From Candidatus Poribacteria bacterium (lineage in GTDB: Bacteria; Abyssobacteria; SURF-5), in assembly GCA_016215705.1 (NCBI GenBank), contig JACRIR010000214.1, positions 1-55,300 of the forward strand: DNA of 55,300 bases. Reading direction: 5' to 3'. The position numbers and the translations under genes are program-made. Shown here piece by piece: positions 1-8,186 of the stretch (the stretch's first letter is position 1; each line of letters starts with the position of its first letter). The notes under the pieces are model-generated. The model had not been told where the DNA came from, searched no databases, and worked only from the letters and a program-made list of their open reading frames with translations.

Positions 1-2
1 AG

Positions 3-578
3 ACGAACTTCCGTCTGACCGTGAACACGAGCTTGAGCGACAACTCGTGGAGCGCCGTGACCGCGGCGTTCGGCAAAGGCACCGTGCATCCTGATTGCAT
101 CGGGACGCTGAGCTATGTGTATGCCAGCTACATGCTCATGAACAACAGCGAACTGGCAGGTGGCCTTGCCACGTATAAGCTCGTTGATGCTGCGTTGGCG
201 ATCAGCGCTGCGAACACCGACGGCTGGCGTGACCGGAACGTGAACCTGGCGTCCTTCGGGTTCACCGGTTCGGGCAACGCAAGAAGCAGCACCGTGAACA
301 GGTTGTCCACGAGCGTTGACAGGTTCCTCGTCACCGATATCAACACGATTCTGACCGGCTCAGAGTCCGGCTCGAGCGTGATACCGGTCATGTGGGATCA
401 GATTTCAACGAACATCAGCGAGTTCAGCCATGTTCCCGCTGGCCAGAACGTGCTGTTCATGGACGGACACGTCGAGTTCTATCGTTATGACAGAGCCTCG
501 ACAAAGTTCCCGGTGTCGCCTCTGTATGCAGCTATCAATGGCGGCGTCAACGACAAGGCGGTTCCGTATTGCCCGTAA
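3..578 (+). CDS. H-X9-DG prepilin-like protein, 3' part (5'-truncated by window edge)
   Basis: The reading frame is open from the first bases of the window, so the true start and the N-terminal prepilin methylation segment lie outside. The visible 190 or so residues end with a segment reading HVPAGQNVLFMDGHVEF, which matches the C-terminal H-X9-DG motif of DUF1559 / prepilin-processing-associated proteins (here the spacing from His to DG is ten). Family members are secreted type II/IV pseudopilin-like proteins, common in planctomycete-like and candidate-phylum genomes. It is followed by a strong terminator and lies next to pilB on the opposite strand, which fits a pilus or secretion role, but the substrate is unknown. 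Family confidence is good; function is inference. Confidence 0.75.
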   Translation, partial: TNFRLTVNTSLSDNSWSAVTAAFGKGTVHPDCIGTLSYVYASYMLMNNSELAGGLATYKLVDAALAISAANTDGWRDRNVNLASFGFTGSGNARSSTVNRLSTSVDRFLVTDINTILTGSESGSSVIPVMWDQISTNISEFSHVPAGQNVLFMDGHVEFYRYDRASTKFPVSPLYAAINGGVNDKAVPYCP

Positions 579-620
579 TTCCGTAATCGTATAGTTCTAT
601 TTCCCCATGCGCTTCACCGG

Positions 621-655
621 AGGGGGAAGACAAAATGTCTTCCCCCTCTTTTCTT
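621..655 (+). terminator. Rho-independent terminator of the H-X9-DG gene
   Basis: A perfect 12-bp stem (AGGGGGAAGACA at 621-632 with its complement at 636-647) closes a 3-base loop and is followed by a T-rich run. It sits 42 bases after the stop codon of the plus-strand gene and before the convergent pilB end. Confidence 0.9.
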
Positions 656-715
656 ATTTGATTCAGGACGCGTCGCATCTGTTCCGCCGCAACACACGCT
701 TTGCGAGGACCTTGC

Positions 716-742
716 GTCATTCTGAGCGAAGCGAAGAATCTC
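716..742 (+). repeat. Dispersed TCATTCTGAGCGAAGCGAAGAATC repeat
   Basis: This stretch contains TCATTCTGAGCGAAGCGA followed by AGAATC, a short palindrome-like sequence seen in intergenic spaces of many environmental bacteria. Related copies in this window lie at about 24481-24513 and, inverted, at about 48507-48532. Confidence 0.6.
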
Positions 743-814
743 CTGTTGCATATGTTCCGCCGGAGTGCGCGCCTTTTCGGAGCCGCTGGTGAGTCGCTTG
801 CACCGGGGGAATGC

Positions 815-2710
815 CTATAACACGGTCTTCTCGGCGGGCTGTCGATCCTGCTGACAATACGGGCAGAATCGCCAGTTCTTTTCGATTTTTTGGCCACAAG
901 ACGGGCATTTGTCTTTTAGCGCAAAACCACATGATGGGCAAGCCATGTACGACTGCTCGGTTCTCTCACCGCAGTTCGGGCAGATTCCCGAGGAAATCTC
1001 TTCTCCAACAACGACGCTCCAGATTTCAGTCAACGCTGTCACGCCGGATGAGACTTTTTCGGCGAAATCGGTCAACAGCGGCTTCATTCCGCTCACGAGC
1101 GCCAATCTGCGTAAAACAGATTCGCCTTCCCGCATTTCAATGGCTTTTTTCGCTTCTTCAGTGATCGCGAACAATTCGGCCACGGCGATTCGGCCGGAAA
1201 AACCTCTTTGATTGCACTGTGGACATCCCTTGCCGATCTGCCACGGAAGTCTCCGCGCTTCCGGGAAAATGCGTTCTACCTGGCGAATCTGGCTGGGTGA
1301 GGGTTCTAGGGGAATCAGGCAGTTCCTACAGAGTTTTCGTATGAGTCGCTGTGCGAGAACATAGAGGAGCGTGGAGCCAATGAGGAATGGCGGCATTCCC
1401 AGGTTGACAAGGCGAGTGACTGCAGAGGGGGCATCGTTTGTGTGAAGAGTACTAAGCACAAGATGGCCGGTCATTGCGGCGCGCAGAGCAATTTCGGCGG
1501 TTTCCGGGTCCCGTATCTCACCTACCATGATAACGTCAGGGTCTTGCCTGAGAATGGAGCGCAGCGCCGTGGGAAATGTAAGGCCGGTCTTTGTATTGAC
1601 TTGGACCTGAGTTATTTTGGCCAGATCATATTCAACGGGGTCCTCCACCGTGACTATGTTGACGGCGGGGGTTCTTATCTCGTGTAGTATGGCGTTGAGA
1701 GTTGTGCTTTTTCCTGAGCCCGTGGGGCCGGTTACCAATACCATACCCTGCTTGCGGGAATTGAAATTGCGCATCTGGTCCAATTGCGACGAATTGAAGC
1801 CAAGATCATCCAGCTTCACGTCGCTTTCTTTCCTGTCGAGAACCCGTATGACGACCTTCTCTCCGAATATCGAAGGGAGTGTGGATATGCGGAGATCATA
1901 ATAGCGCGAGCCTACCGAAATGCGTACTTTGCCGTCCTGGGGCACTCTCTTTTCCGCTATGTCCATGTCCGCCATGATCTTGATTCGGGACACAACCGGC
2001 CCGTGTATCCAGCGCGGCAGTTGGTGCATTTCATAAAGCAGGCCGTCGATTCTGTCGCGAACAATCAATGAGTCCGCTTGAGGCTCGACATGTATGTCGC
2101 TGGCCCGCTCCTGGATGGCCTCATGAATGACGATATTGACTATTTTTATGACAGGGGCCTGCTGGCTCTGAATCTTCAGATCAGTCGCGTTTTCCGACTG
2201 GTCGTTTTCCGGATCGGAGAGTTTCATCACGTGGATGAGCCCACCGAGTTCCGAGAAGGAATCGGATAAGTCCGTAATGGTTTCGCTGCTGTTGCATTTC
2301 TTGATGGCTTTCTCTATTTGTTCAATATCTGCCACAGAGGGCTTTATCTCACGCTTCGTGATCAGATTCAAATCGTCGATTGCCTGAAGGTTCAGCGGAT
2401 CGGCCATCGCAACGATCAATCCTCCGGCCTCCTGCCGGATGGGCAGACACCCATACTTGAGCGCCAGTTTCTCAGGGAACAGACTGACTGATTCCATATC
2501 GATCTCGGTCTCGTCAAGGTCCAAGAAAGGAATCTCCAACTGAAGCGCAAGCATCTTGAGGAGGTCCGTCTTGGAGACACGGTCACTCTCCACAAGAATC
2601 TCGCCGAGACGCTTCTTTGTCGACAGCCGTTGTGTCTCAAGCGCTACTTTCAGCTCTTTCTCCGTGATAAGGTTATTGCTGACGAGCAGGTCACCCAATC
2701 GAACTTGCAT
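815..2710 (-). CDS. pilB: Type IV pilus / type II secretion assembly ATPase PilB (GspE family) with C-terminal zinc ribbons
   Basis: This hexameric cytoplasmic ATPase powers pilus extension or pseudopilus assembly. An N-terminal MshEN-type domain (about residues 1-150) is followed by the GspE core: Walker A GPTGSGKS, Asp box around VTVEDPVEY, Walker B DVIMVGEIRD and His box GHLVLSTLHTND. The internal CxxC...CxxC metal site (CRNC and CPQC) typical of PilB/GspE is present. Unusually, about 50 further residues carry eight cysteines in four CxxC pairs (CPNC, CPSC, CPSC, CPYC), i.e. a double zinc ribbon. I chose ATG 2710 because GGAGG sits 10 bases upstream and the protein then begins MQVRLGDLL; a GTG 102 bases further upstream also keeps the frame open. 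The gene converges on the H-X9-DG gene; no clear promoter was found upstream. Confidence 0.92.
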   Translation of the reverse strand: MQVRLGDLLVSNNLITEKELKVALETQRLSTKKRLGEILVESDRVSKTDLLKMLALQLEIPFLDLDETEIDMESVSLFPEKLALKYGCLPIRQEAGGLIVAMADPLNLQAIDDLNLITKREIKPSVADIEQIEKAIKKCNSSETITDLSDSFSELGGLIHVMKLSDPENDQSENATDLKIQSQQAPVIKIVNIVIHEAIQERASDIHVEPQADSLIVRDRIDGLLYEMHQLPRWIHGPVVSRIKIMADMDIAEKRVPQDGKVRISVGSRYYDLRISTLPSIFGEKVVIRVLDRKESDVKLDDLGFNSSQLDQMRNFNSRKQGMVLVTGPTGSGKSTTLNAILHEIRTPAVNIVTVEDPVEYDLAKITQVQVNTKTGLTFPTALRSILRQDPDVIMVGEIRDPETAEIALRAAMTGHLVLSTLHTNDAPSAVTRLVNLGMPPFLIGSTLLYVLAQRLIRKLCRNCLIPLEPSPSQIRQVERIFPEARRLPWQIGKGCPQCNQRGFSGRIAVAELFAITEEAKKAIEMREGESVLRRLALVSGMKPLLTDFAEKVSSGVTALTEIWSVVVGEEISSGICPNCGERTEQSYMACPSCGFALKDKCPSCGQKIEKNWRFCPYCQQDRQPAEKTVL

Positions 2711-3141
2711 GACCACGTTACCTCCGACGCCGGGACTATTTTGGGAAGCCGGCAACAAGGCGACCGACTTCATGCGATTCTCTTCCACTAAAGGAACAAA
2801 GCTCCGTGACACCGCGGCTATTTAAAACAGCCTCGATTTTGCGAAGAGATTGCCCATTTTCGTGCTCTGTCGGACAAATTGGGCAGGTCTCACCCCAACC
2901 TCATTCAAGTATCTATACGCTATGCGCCAAAAAGATAATGACAAGTGAGCGCTCTTTGAAGTTCCACGTGATCCTATGTTCTCAGGGTTGTAGTTTGTGC
3001 AAGTCCTGTGCCAATGGTCATCGACGGTGAAGACATGGACGTGCATGCCGATCACGAGAGGACAATATATTAAGCGAGGTGCAACCGGACATCAAGAAAA
3101 GGAAAGTTTTCGATTTGAGGCGGCTGCGGAAAAGGGCGCGA
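2711..3141. other. Intergenic spacer between the polyamine operon and pilB
   Basis: No convincing gene, terminator or consensus promoter is visible in this 431-base stretch. It must hold the pilB leader, unless pilB is transcribed from the polyamine operon. A degenerate direct repeat of about 20 bases around GCCGCAGCC spans the 3' end of the arginine decarboxylase gene and the spacer start. Confidence 0.4.
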
Positions 3142-3687
3142 TCAGAAAAGGAAGACGGCTGCGGCAAGGACTGTTGTGTAATCGCTTCCCTTGATCACTG
3201 CCGACTGAGTCACATTCGTGGTTCTGACTATCTTATTGCTGATGCGGAAGACTTCTTTCTTCTGGTCCCAGCTTACGTCTTCGTCGAACTCTATTCCGAG
3301 TGTCGAGGCGAGCATGGCTGCCGCAAGGTCCTCGGCATACTCGCCCGCGACTGTGTCAGTCTGACCATATGCATGATGCTCGCTCAGGTAGCCGTACATT
3401 GAACGATCTTGCGGAACGGCGCAGCCAACCGATGATGCGATCAGCCGGCGGGGCTCGTTACTTGCGCAGCGTGCCATAACGCAAAACGTCAGCATCCCCG
3501 GCTTGAGAAGCTTCACCCCTTCTCTACGACTTATTATCTTGCAGTTGGGAGGGAGAATGCTGGAGACAGACACCAGATTGCACATTTGTATGTCGGCGTC
3601 ACGGAGGGCAAGCTCAAACGAACGCAGTTCTTCTTTGTGAGTTCCGTGACCTTTCGTGAAGAACATTTTCTTGGGAACCAGTTCCAT
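3142..3687 (-). CDS. pdaD: Pyruvoyl-dependent arginine decarboxylase (PvlArgDC)
   Basis: Converts arginine to agmatine, the first step of polyamine synthesis from arginine. The 181-residue protein matches the small pyruvoyl decarboxylase family: the self-cleavage site reads [11 protein letters not shown], with processing expected between Ser42 and Ser43, so that Ser43 becomes the pyruvoyl cofactor of the alpha chain. Later family features such as SSVGCAVP and the GY-x-SEHHAYG segment are present. It is the third gene of a minus-strand set, 41 bases after the agmatinase gene, which uses its product. This form of the enzyme is best known from archaea and some bacteria and replaces the PLP-dependent SpeA. 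Confidence 0.92.
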   Translation of the reverse strand: MELVPKKMFFTKGHGTHKEELRSFELALRDADIQMCNLVSVSSILPPNCKIISRREGVKLLKPGMLTFCVMARCASNEPRRLIASSVGCAVPQDRSMYGYLSEHHAYGQTDTVAGEYAEDLAAAMLASTLGIEFDEDVSWDQKKEVFRISNKIVRTTNVTQSAVIKGSDYTTVLAAAVFLF

Positions 3688-3728
3688 CGGTGTTTCTCCT
3701 ATCCGGTAAACCTAATGTGCTGACCCGC

Positions 3729-4655
3729 TTACTCGGGCTTGAGCGCATACCCCCAAGTCTTATAGAGAAGACGAGCCCCCATGAACTCGGGATGGATAAG
3801 TCCCGGTATGGGCGCAAGCTCAACGAGGTCAAGCCCGACGACTTTTCGCTCATTGACTACCGAGCGCAGCACATTCAAGACCTCATCCCATAGCAGGCCG
3901 CCCGGCTCGGGCGTGCCGACCGCCGGCATAATGGATGGGTCGAAAGCGTCCGCGTCGATACTGACGTACACATGCGCCGTCAGATTCTTGAGGAGGCGCC
4001 GGATAAGTTCGCTTTGGTCTGCGGCGCCCCGCGATTGGCGAAAGTCTTGCGCCCACAGGGTGGTCACGTTTTCCTTGTCAAGCGCAAACGCCTCTTCCGC
4101 GCTCAGGCTTCTGATACCGGCCTGCACAAGCGGACACACTTCTGCGGCCCGCCGTGCGACACATGCATGGTTGTATTTGTTGCCATGATAACTCTCGCGG
4201 AAGTCTGCATGGGCGTCGAGAACCAGGACGCTGAGGTCCGAGTAGAATCGGCTCAAGGCTCGCACCATCCCGAGAGTGACAGAATGTTCCCCTCCCAGCA
4301 GTGTAACGAATTTGCCTTTTGCAAGATATGCGCCGGCCACGGAGTCGATACGCTTTACCATTTCTTCTGCATCGTCAACGACAGCCAGAGGCTTCGACGT
4401 GTGAATGCCCACTTCACAGGGTTCGCGCCGCAGCTCTTCGTCGTAGAGCTCCATGTTGGTGGACGCCTCTATGATGGCGGCGGGCCCCCTCCGGCAACCG
4501 GCGCTGTAGGTGGTTGTGGCCTCATAGGGAACAGGCAAAACGATGATCCTGCTCGTTTTCTCGTCGCAAAGTTCCGGCGGAAGCGCCCCGAAATTGCTGG
4601 AAGGGTAGAACCACTCTTCAGGCATCGAGCCGGAGTTTCTTATCGTATCGTTCAT
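3729..4655 (-). CDS. speB: Agmatinase (ureohydrolase family)
   Basis: Hydrolyses agmatine to putrescine and urea in the cytoplasm. The arginase-fold metal ligands are all visible: GGEHSVT, DAHADFR and SIDADAFDP, which bind the two manganese ions. Length 308 residues is normal. I start at ATG 4655, which overlaps the TGA of the upstream deoxyhypusine-synthase-like gene (ATGA), implying translational coupling; a longer open frame upstream lies inside that gene and lacks family similarity. The product of the downstream decarboxylase gene is the substrate of this enzyme. Confidence 0.93.
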   Translation of the reverse strand: MNDTIRNSGSMPEEWFYPSSNFGALPPELCDEKTSRIIVLPVPYEATTTYSAGCRRGPAAIIEASTNMELYDEELRREPCEVGIHTSKPLAVVDDAEEMVKRIDSVAGAYLAKGKFVTLLGGEHSVTLGMVRALSRFYSDLSVLVLDAHADFRESYHGNKYNHACVARRAAEVCPLVQAGIRSLSAEEAFALDKENVTTLWAQDFRQSRGAADQSELIRRLLKNLTAHVYVSIDADAFDPSIMPAVGTPEPGGLLWDEVLNVLRSVVNERKVVGLDLVELAPIPGLIHPEFMGARLLYKTWGYALKPE

Positions 4656-5683
4656 TTCTGTGGCCACTCGAGCCGCAGGCCGGGCGCCTTGCGTGAAGCT
4701 ATGAGGTCCGCGCTCCGCTGCGCAAGCGCGTGCAGGACGACCGGGAGCGCAATGGTTGCGTCGCAATAAACCGTTACCCTTTTCGCCTTCTCGGCTATCT
4801 TCCCCCATGATTGCGCTTCCTCGAAGGTGCATCCGCTGAGCCCCCCCCAGTGAGGAGGGTCTACGGAGAATTGGATTGCATAGGAATGTCCGGAGACCGG
4901 TCGCCCCATGAGTCCCGCCGTCACCTCAGTCTGCTGTATGAAGTTCTTCGGCGTGCCTCCCGCAACATATATTACACCCGTAGATTCGGCCTCGGCCACG
5001 AGGTTGGCCGACTCGACAACGTCAGCTATAACGTCCAGGCTCGGAATTTGCTTCCCTTCGTTTGCGGCGATCGCGAGCGCTATTCCTATCGATGAATCGC
5101 TTATGGCGGGGCAGTATACGGGCGTTCTGGAATCGTAGGCTGCGCTGAGGATACCGGTCGTTTTGCCTTCCTTGGACAGTTTTCCTCCGAGAAGGTAGAG
5201 GAATTCACGCGTGCTCAGCTTTCGGGCGCCGACCGAAACGGCAAAATCGGCCACATACCTGTCTACTCCCTGAAAGGCGCGCTCGCTTGCGAACACGTCA
5301 TATATCCTATCTATTCCCTCTTCTCTGAGCTGAACATCGTCAACGTGAGGAGAGCCCTGATAGTGAAAGCCGCCCAGGGTTTCATGGCAGTCGTGAAACA
5401 GGTTGGCGCCAGTGCTGACGAGGCAATCAATGAGTCTGTTCTTGATGAGGTAAACGACGATTTCTCTCATGCCGGCCGGGACCATTGCGCCTGCCAGTCC
5501 CAGGAATATAGTCACATTGCTCCGCAGCATTTCCGTCCACACATCGACGGACAGCGCCAGGTTCTTTCCTTGAAAGGCCGTGTTCCCCATTCGCCATAAC
5601 ATACCGCTTATGTCGGAGTCGGCATCAATCCGGATCGATTCGACAGGGTTATTCAAGACAAATTCGTTGTGTTTTTCCGTCAC
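4652..5683 (-). CDS. Deoxyhypusine-synthase-like aminobutyltransferase (putative homospermidine/spermidine-forming enzyme)
   Basis: 343 residues of the deoxyhypusine synthase fold. The NAD-binding segment (STGANLFHD), SDSSIG, and the SWGKI motif with the lysine that forms the covalent aminobutyl intermediate (about Lys295) are kept. The eukaryotic KHH segment reads KNF here, as I recall for bacterial homologues. Bacteria lack eIF5A, so the acceptor is probably a free polyamine such as putrescine, giving homospermidine; the exact product cannot be read from sequence. Start is GTG 5683 with GGGAGGT seven bases upstream. It leads an operon with agmatinase and arginine decarboxylase, which supports a polyamine role. 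Confidence 0.82.
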   Translation of the reverse strand: MTEKHNEFVLNNPVESIRIDADSDISGMLWRMGNTAFQGKNLALSVDVWTEMLRSNVTIFLGLAGAMVPAGMREIVVYLIKNRLIDCLVSTGANLFHDCHETLGGFHYQGSPHVDDVQLREEGIDRIYDVFASERAFQGVDRYVADFAVSVGARKLSTREFLYLLGGKLSKEGKTTGILSAAYDSRTPVYCPAISDSSIGIALAIAANEGKQIPSLDVIADVVESANLVAEAESTGVIYVAGGTPKNFIQQTEVTAGLMGRPVSGHSYAIQFSVDPPHWGGLSGCTFEEAQSWGKIAEKAKRVTVYCDATIALPVVLHALAQRSADLIASRKAPGLRLEWPQK

Positions 5684-5717
5684 TTGACCACCTCCCAATT
5701 TCCAGTCACAGCGCGTT

Positions 5718-5746
5718 ATGTTACCAAAAAAACTTCATGTCGTCAA
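5718..5746 (-). promoter_or_regulatory. Sigma-70-like promoter of the polyamine operon
   Basis: On the minus strand TTGACG and TAACAT are separated by 17 bases, 35 bases upstream of the GTG start of the deoxyhypusine-synthase-like gene. Confidence 0.6.
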
Positions 5747-5796
5747 TAACAAAATTCTTGATGATTGCCTTTGGTTCTCATGAAGATCACGAAATA

Positions 5797-5832
5797 AGAA
5801 AAAAGGGCGAAGCCAAGGAATGGCTTCACCCT
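5797..5832 (-). terminator. Rho-independent terminator after pilC
   Basis: Read on the minus strand, AGGGTGAAGCCA pairs with TGGCTTCGCCCT (one G-U pair) around a 5-base loop and is followed by six T. It lies about 90 bases after the pilC stop codon and ahead of the polyamine operon promoter, insulating the two units. Confidence 0.88.
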
Positions 5833-5923
5833 TTCATTCTCAAAAGCAGCCGCGTCTTCCCTTCGGCTGTGATTCTCCCTTTTCAAACAGGAGCAAACCG
5901 GGGCGCCGATGCGATCCGAAAGC

Positions 5924-7153
5924 TCAGATCAGGTCGCCCATGCTGAATATAGGCAGATACATCGAGATGACGATGAACCCGACGATTCCGCCCAGGATGA
6001 CCATCATCGCCGGCTCGAGCATCTGAAGCATACCGCCGATGGCGACTTCCACCTCCGCATCGTAAATATCAGCGACCTTCAAGAGCATCGAGTCGAGGTT
6101 ACCGGTTTCTTCACCCACGTCGATCATGTTCACGGCCATCGGGGGGAAAGCGCCTGATTCCTCGAGGGGGCCGGCAATTGTCTCACCCTCACGAATACTG
6201 TCATGCACTTCGCCGACCGCATTAGCAATCACTCGGTTAGCTATTGTTTCCTTCACAATACTAAGCGACTGGAGGATAGGGACGCCGCTGGTAATCAATG
6301 TGCCCAATGTTCGGGAGAAGCGCGCAACGCCGATTTTTCGCGTGAGCTGGCCAAAGATGGGCAGCTTCAACACTACTCTGTCTTTGATTGCCTGCACAAG
6401 CTCGATCTTGAATATCATTCTTATGGCAAAGATGGTGCCGACAATGCCTCCTACCAGCTTGAGGAAGGAATGCTTGAGCGCGTTGCTGACGTTGACCAGG
6501 AACTGAGTCGGGGCCGGTAGAGCGCCGCCGAGGTCGGAGAATATCTCTGCAAAAGTGGGAACCACTCTGATGAGCAGGAACGTGACGACGCCGCCGGCGA
6601 CCAGCATAACCATGATCGGATAAATCATGGCGCCCTTTACCTTTCTTGCAAGGGCCTCTCTGCGTTCCGCAAAGTCGGCCAGCCTGTTCAGAACGACTTC
6701 CAACATACCGCCGACTTCTCCCGCGCGGACCATGTTCACATACAGTTTATCAAATGCCTTTGGATGTTTAGCCAACGCTTCGGAGAAAGTTGTACCGCTT
6801 TGGACGTCGTTCACCATCTCGTCCAGTACGTTTTTGAGCTTTCCGGGTTTCTGCTGGTCATAGAGAATGGAAAGGCTTCGAAGGAGCGGAAGGCCGGCAT
6901 CGATCAAAGTCGCCAACTGCCTGGTCATCAAGGTGATTTGCTTCTTCTTTACGGACCCTCCAAGTGATATGCTGAACCCCTTGCCCTTGCCTTTCTGACG
7001 TCGGGCAAGCTTTCCCGCATCTTCTTTGACTTTGGTCGGAAAATATCCCAGGCTGCGCACCTGGTTGATGGCGAGAGCAAGGCTATCTGCCTCAACCATC
7101 CCTGTGACTTCTTGTCCCTTCTTATCAGTGGCTTGATAGGAGAAAATCGGCAT
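5924..7153 (-). CDS. pilC: Type IV pilus / type II secretion inner-membrane platform protein PilC (GspF family)
   Basis: 409-residue inner-membrane protein that works with the PilB ATPase to assemble pilin subunits. The start MPIFSYQATDKKGQEVTG is typical. Two T2SF domains (about residues 70-190 and 270-395) each carry the usual Leu-Gly-rich helices and the family phrases such as RQLATLIDAGLPLL and RTLGTLITSGVPIL; membrane segments lie near residues 170-190, 220-240 and 375-400. ATG 7153 has a GGGGGTAG ribosome-binding site. It has its own promoter and terminator, so it is a one-gene unit separated from pilB by the polyamine operon. Confidence 0.95.
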   Translation of the reverse strand: MPIFSYQATDKKGQEVTGMVEADSLALAINQVRSLGYFPTKVKEDAGKLARRQKGKGKGFSISLGGSVKKKQITLMTRQLATLIDAGLPLLRSLSILYDQQKPGKLKNVLDEMVNDVQSGTTFSEALAKHPKAFDKLYVNMVRAGEVGGMLEVVLNRLADFAERREALARKVKGAMIYPIMVMLVAGGVVTFLLIRVVPTFAEIFSDLGGALPAPTQFLVNVSNALKHSFLKLVGGIVGTIFAIRMIFKIELVQAIKDRVVLKLPIFGQLTRKIGVARFSRTLGTLITSGVPILQSLSIVKETIANRVIANAVGEVHDSIREGETIAGPLEESGAFPPMAVNMIDVGEETGNLDSMLLKVADIYDAEVEVAIGGMLQMLEPAMMVILGGIVGFIVISMYLPIFSMGDLI

Positions 7154-7203
7154 TTTCTACCCCCCATCTTTCAGTCCGGAAGACCTTCTGCCCGAATACT
7201 TTC

Positions 7204-7232
7204 AGTATACCATTCAGTATTGTTCAAGTCAA
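7204..7232 (-). promoter_or_regulatory. Sigma-70-like promoter of pilC
   Basis: Minus-strand TTGACT, a 17-base spacer and TATACT, 51 bases before the pilC ATG. Confidence 0.7.
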
Positions 7233-7336
7233 GCATGCGGCAGGGCATAGGGCAGTTCCGTCTTCGACTTGGCAGGGGGACCCCATACTTGCCCTTCTAA
7301 GTCGTTCATTCCACTATGGGTGGGATTATGCGCAGA

Positions 7337-8146
7337 TTACTGCTTGATAGCGATTAGCGACAGAGTGCGTCCTGTTCGGGAGCCCTGTTTTCGCGCGGAG
7401 AAATATTCATGGCAGTTGCAGGCCGAGCAGATTCCGAGTCGAATGATTCTTGTCTCTTGCAATCCACAGTCCCGGAGCTGAAGAAAGTTGGCAAGCCAAA
7501 GGTCCAGATGCCATTTTTGTGTGGCCGTCTTCTGAAACAGCGACGAGGCGTATTGGAAACTCGCGCCAAACGCGCTCAGAACGTCCTCGCCCACTTCATA
7601 ACAGCAAGGGCCGATGGATGGCCCGATTGCCGCCCATATATCCCGGGGGTTTGCGCCGAATTCCTGCGTCATTCTTTGCACTGTTTTGAATGTGATTTCA
7701 CGAACCGTACTCCGCCAGCCGGCGTGGATAACGCCTACCGCGGTCTTCGCGGGATCGTAAAGAAAGACGGGGACACAATCTGCAGTAAAGATGCCCAAGG
7801 GAATGTTCGGGACATCCGTGATGAGAGCGTCAGTTGCCGGTATGGCGTTGTCATAACAAAGCGCTCCCATCCCACGCTGGCTGGTAGTTACGCGTGCGAT
7901 GTTCTCGCCATGCACTTGCTTTGCCGCTGTCAGGGAGTCCGGGTCAAGTCCCAGTTCAGCAAAGATGACTCTTCGATTCTCAAGGACGCTGATCGGGTCA
8001 TCGCCGGTGTGCAGACCGGTATTCGAGCTTCCGAAAGGCGCCCTGGTATCGTTCGGGCGGCGCGTCGTGAAGGCTGCGATAATCCTGTCAAAGGGAGGTT
8101 CTTCCGGAAATGCGCGTCGAACGAGACTTGTACCACGTGCCGACAA
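7337..8146 (-). CDS. pgeF: YfiH/PgeF laccase-domain protein (purine nucleoside phosphorylase / peptidoglycan editing factor family)
   Basis: Single-domain multicopper-oxidase-like fold, 269 residues. The diagnostic motifs are all present: KQVHGEN, TADCVP, HAGWRS, GPSIGPCCYEV and the C-terminal SARKQGSRTGR, which supply the zinc-binding His and Cys residues. In other bacteria the family acts on purine nucleosides or edits peptidoglycan precursors with the wrong first amino acid. It is 40 bases downstream of hslU and is probably the last gene of the long minus-strand operon. The TTG start at 8146 is uncertain; its ribosome-binding site is weak. Confidence 0.9.
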   Translation of the reverse strand: MSARGTSLVRRAFPEEPPFDRIIAAFTTRRPNDTRAPFGSSNTGLHTGDDPISVLENRRVIFAELGLDPDSLTAAKQVHGENIARVTTSQRGMGALCYDNAIPATDALITDVPNIPLGIFTADCVPVFLYDPAKTAVGVIHAGWRSTVREITFKTVQRMTQEFGANPRDIWAAIGPSIGPCCYEVGEDVLSAFGASFQYASSLFQKTATQKWHLDLWLANFLQLRDCGLQETRIIRLGICSACNCHEYFSARKQGSRTGRTLSLIAIKQ

Positions 8147-8186
8147 TTCTTTCGATAATTCCTTTCTCGCATGGCCCGCAGCAATA

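Noticed and set aside
2711-2812. Longer pilB start at GTG 2812
   Set aside because: ATG 2710 has GGAGG ten bases upstream and gives the family N-terminus; no good site is present at the GTG.
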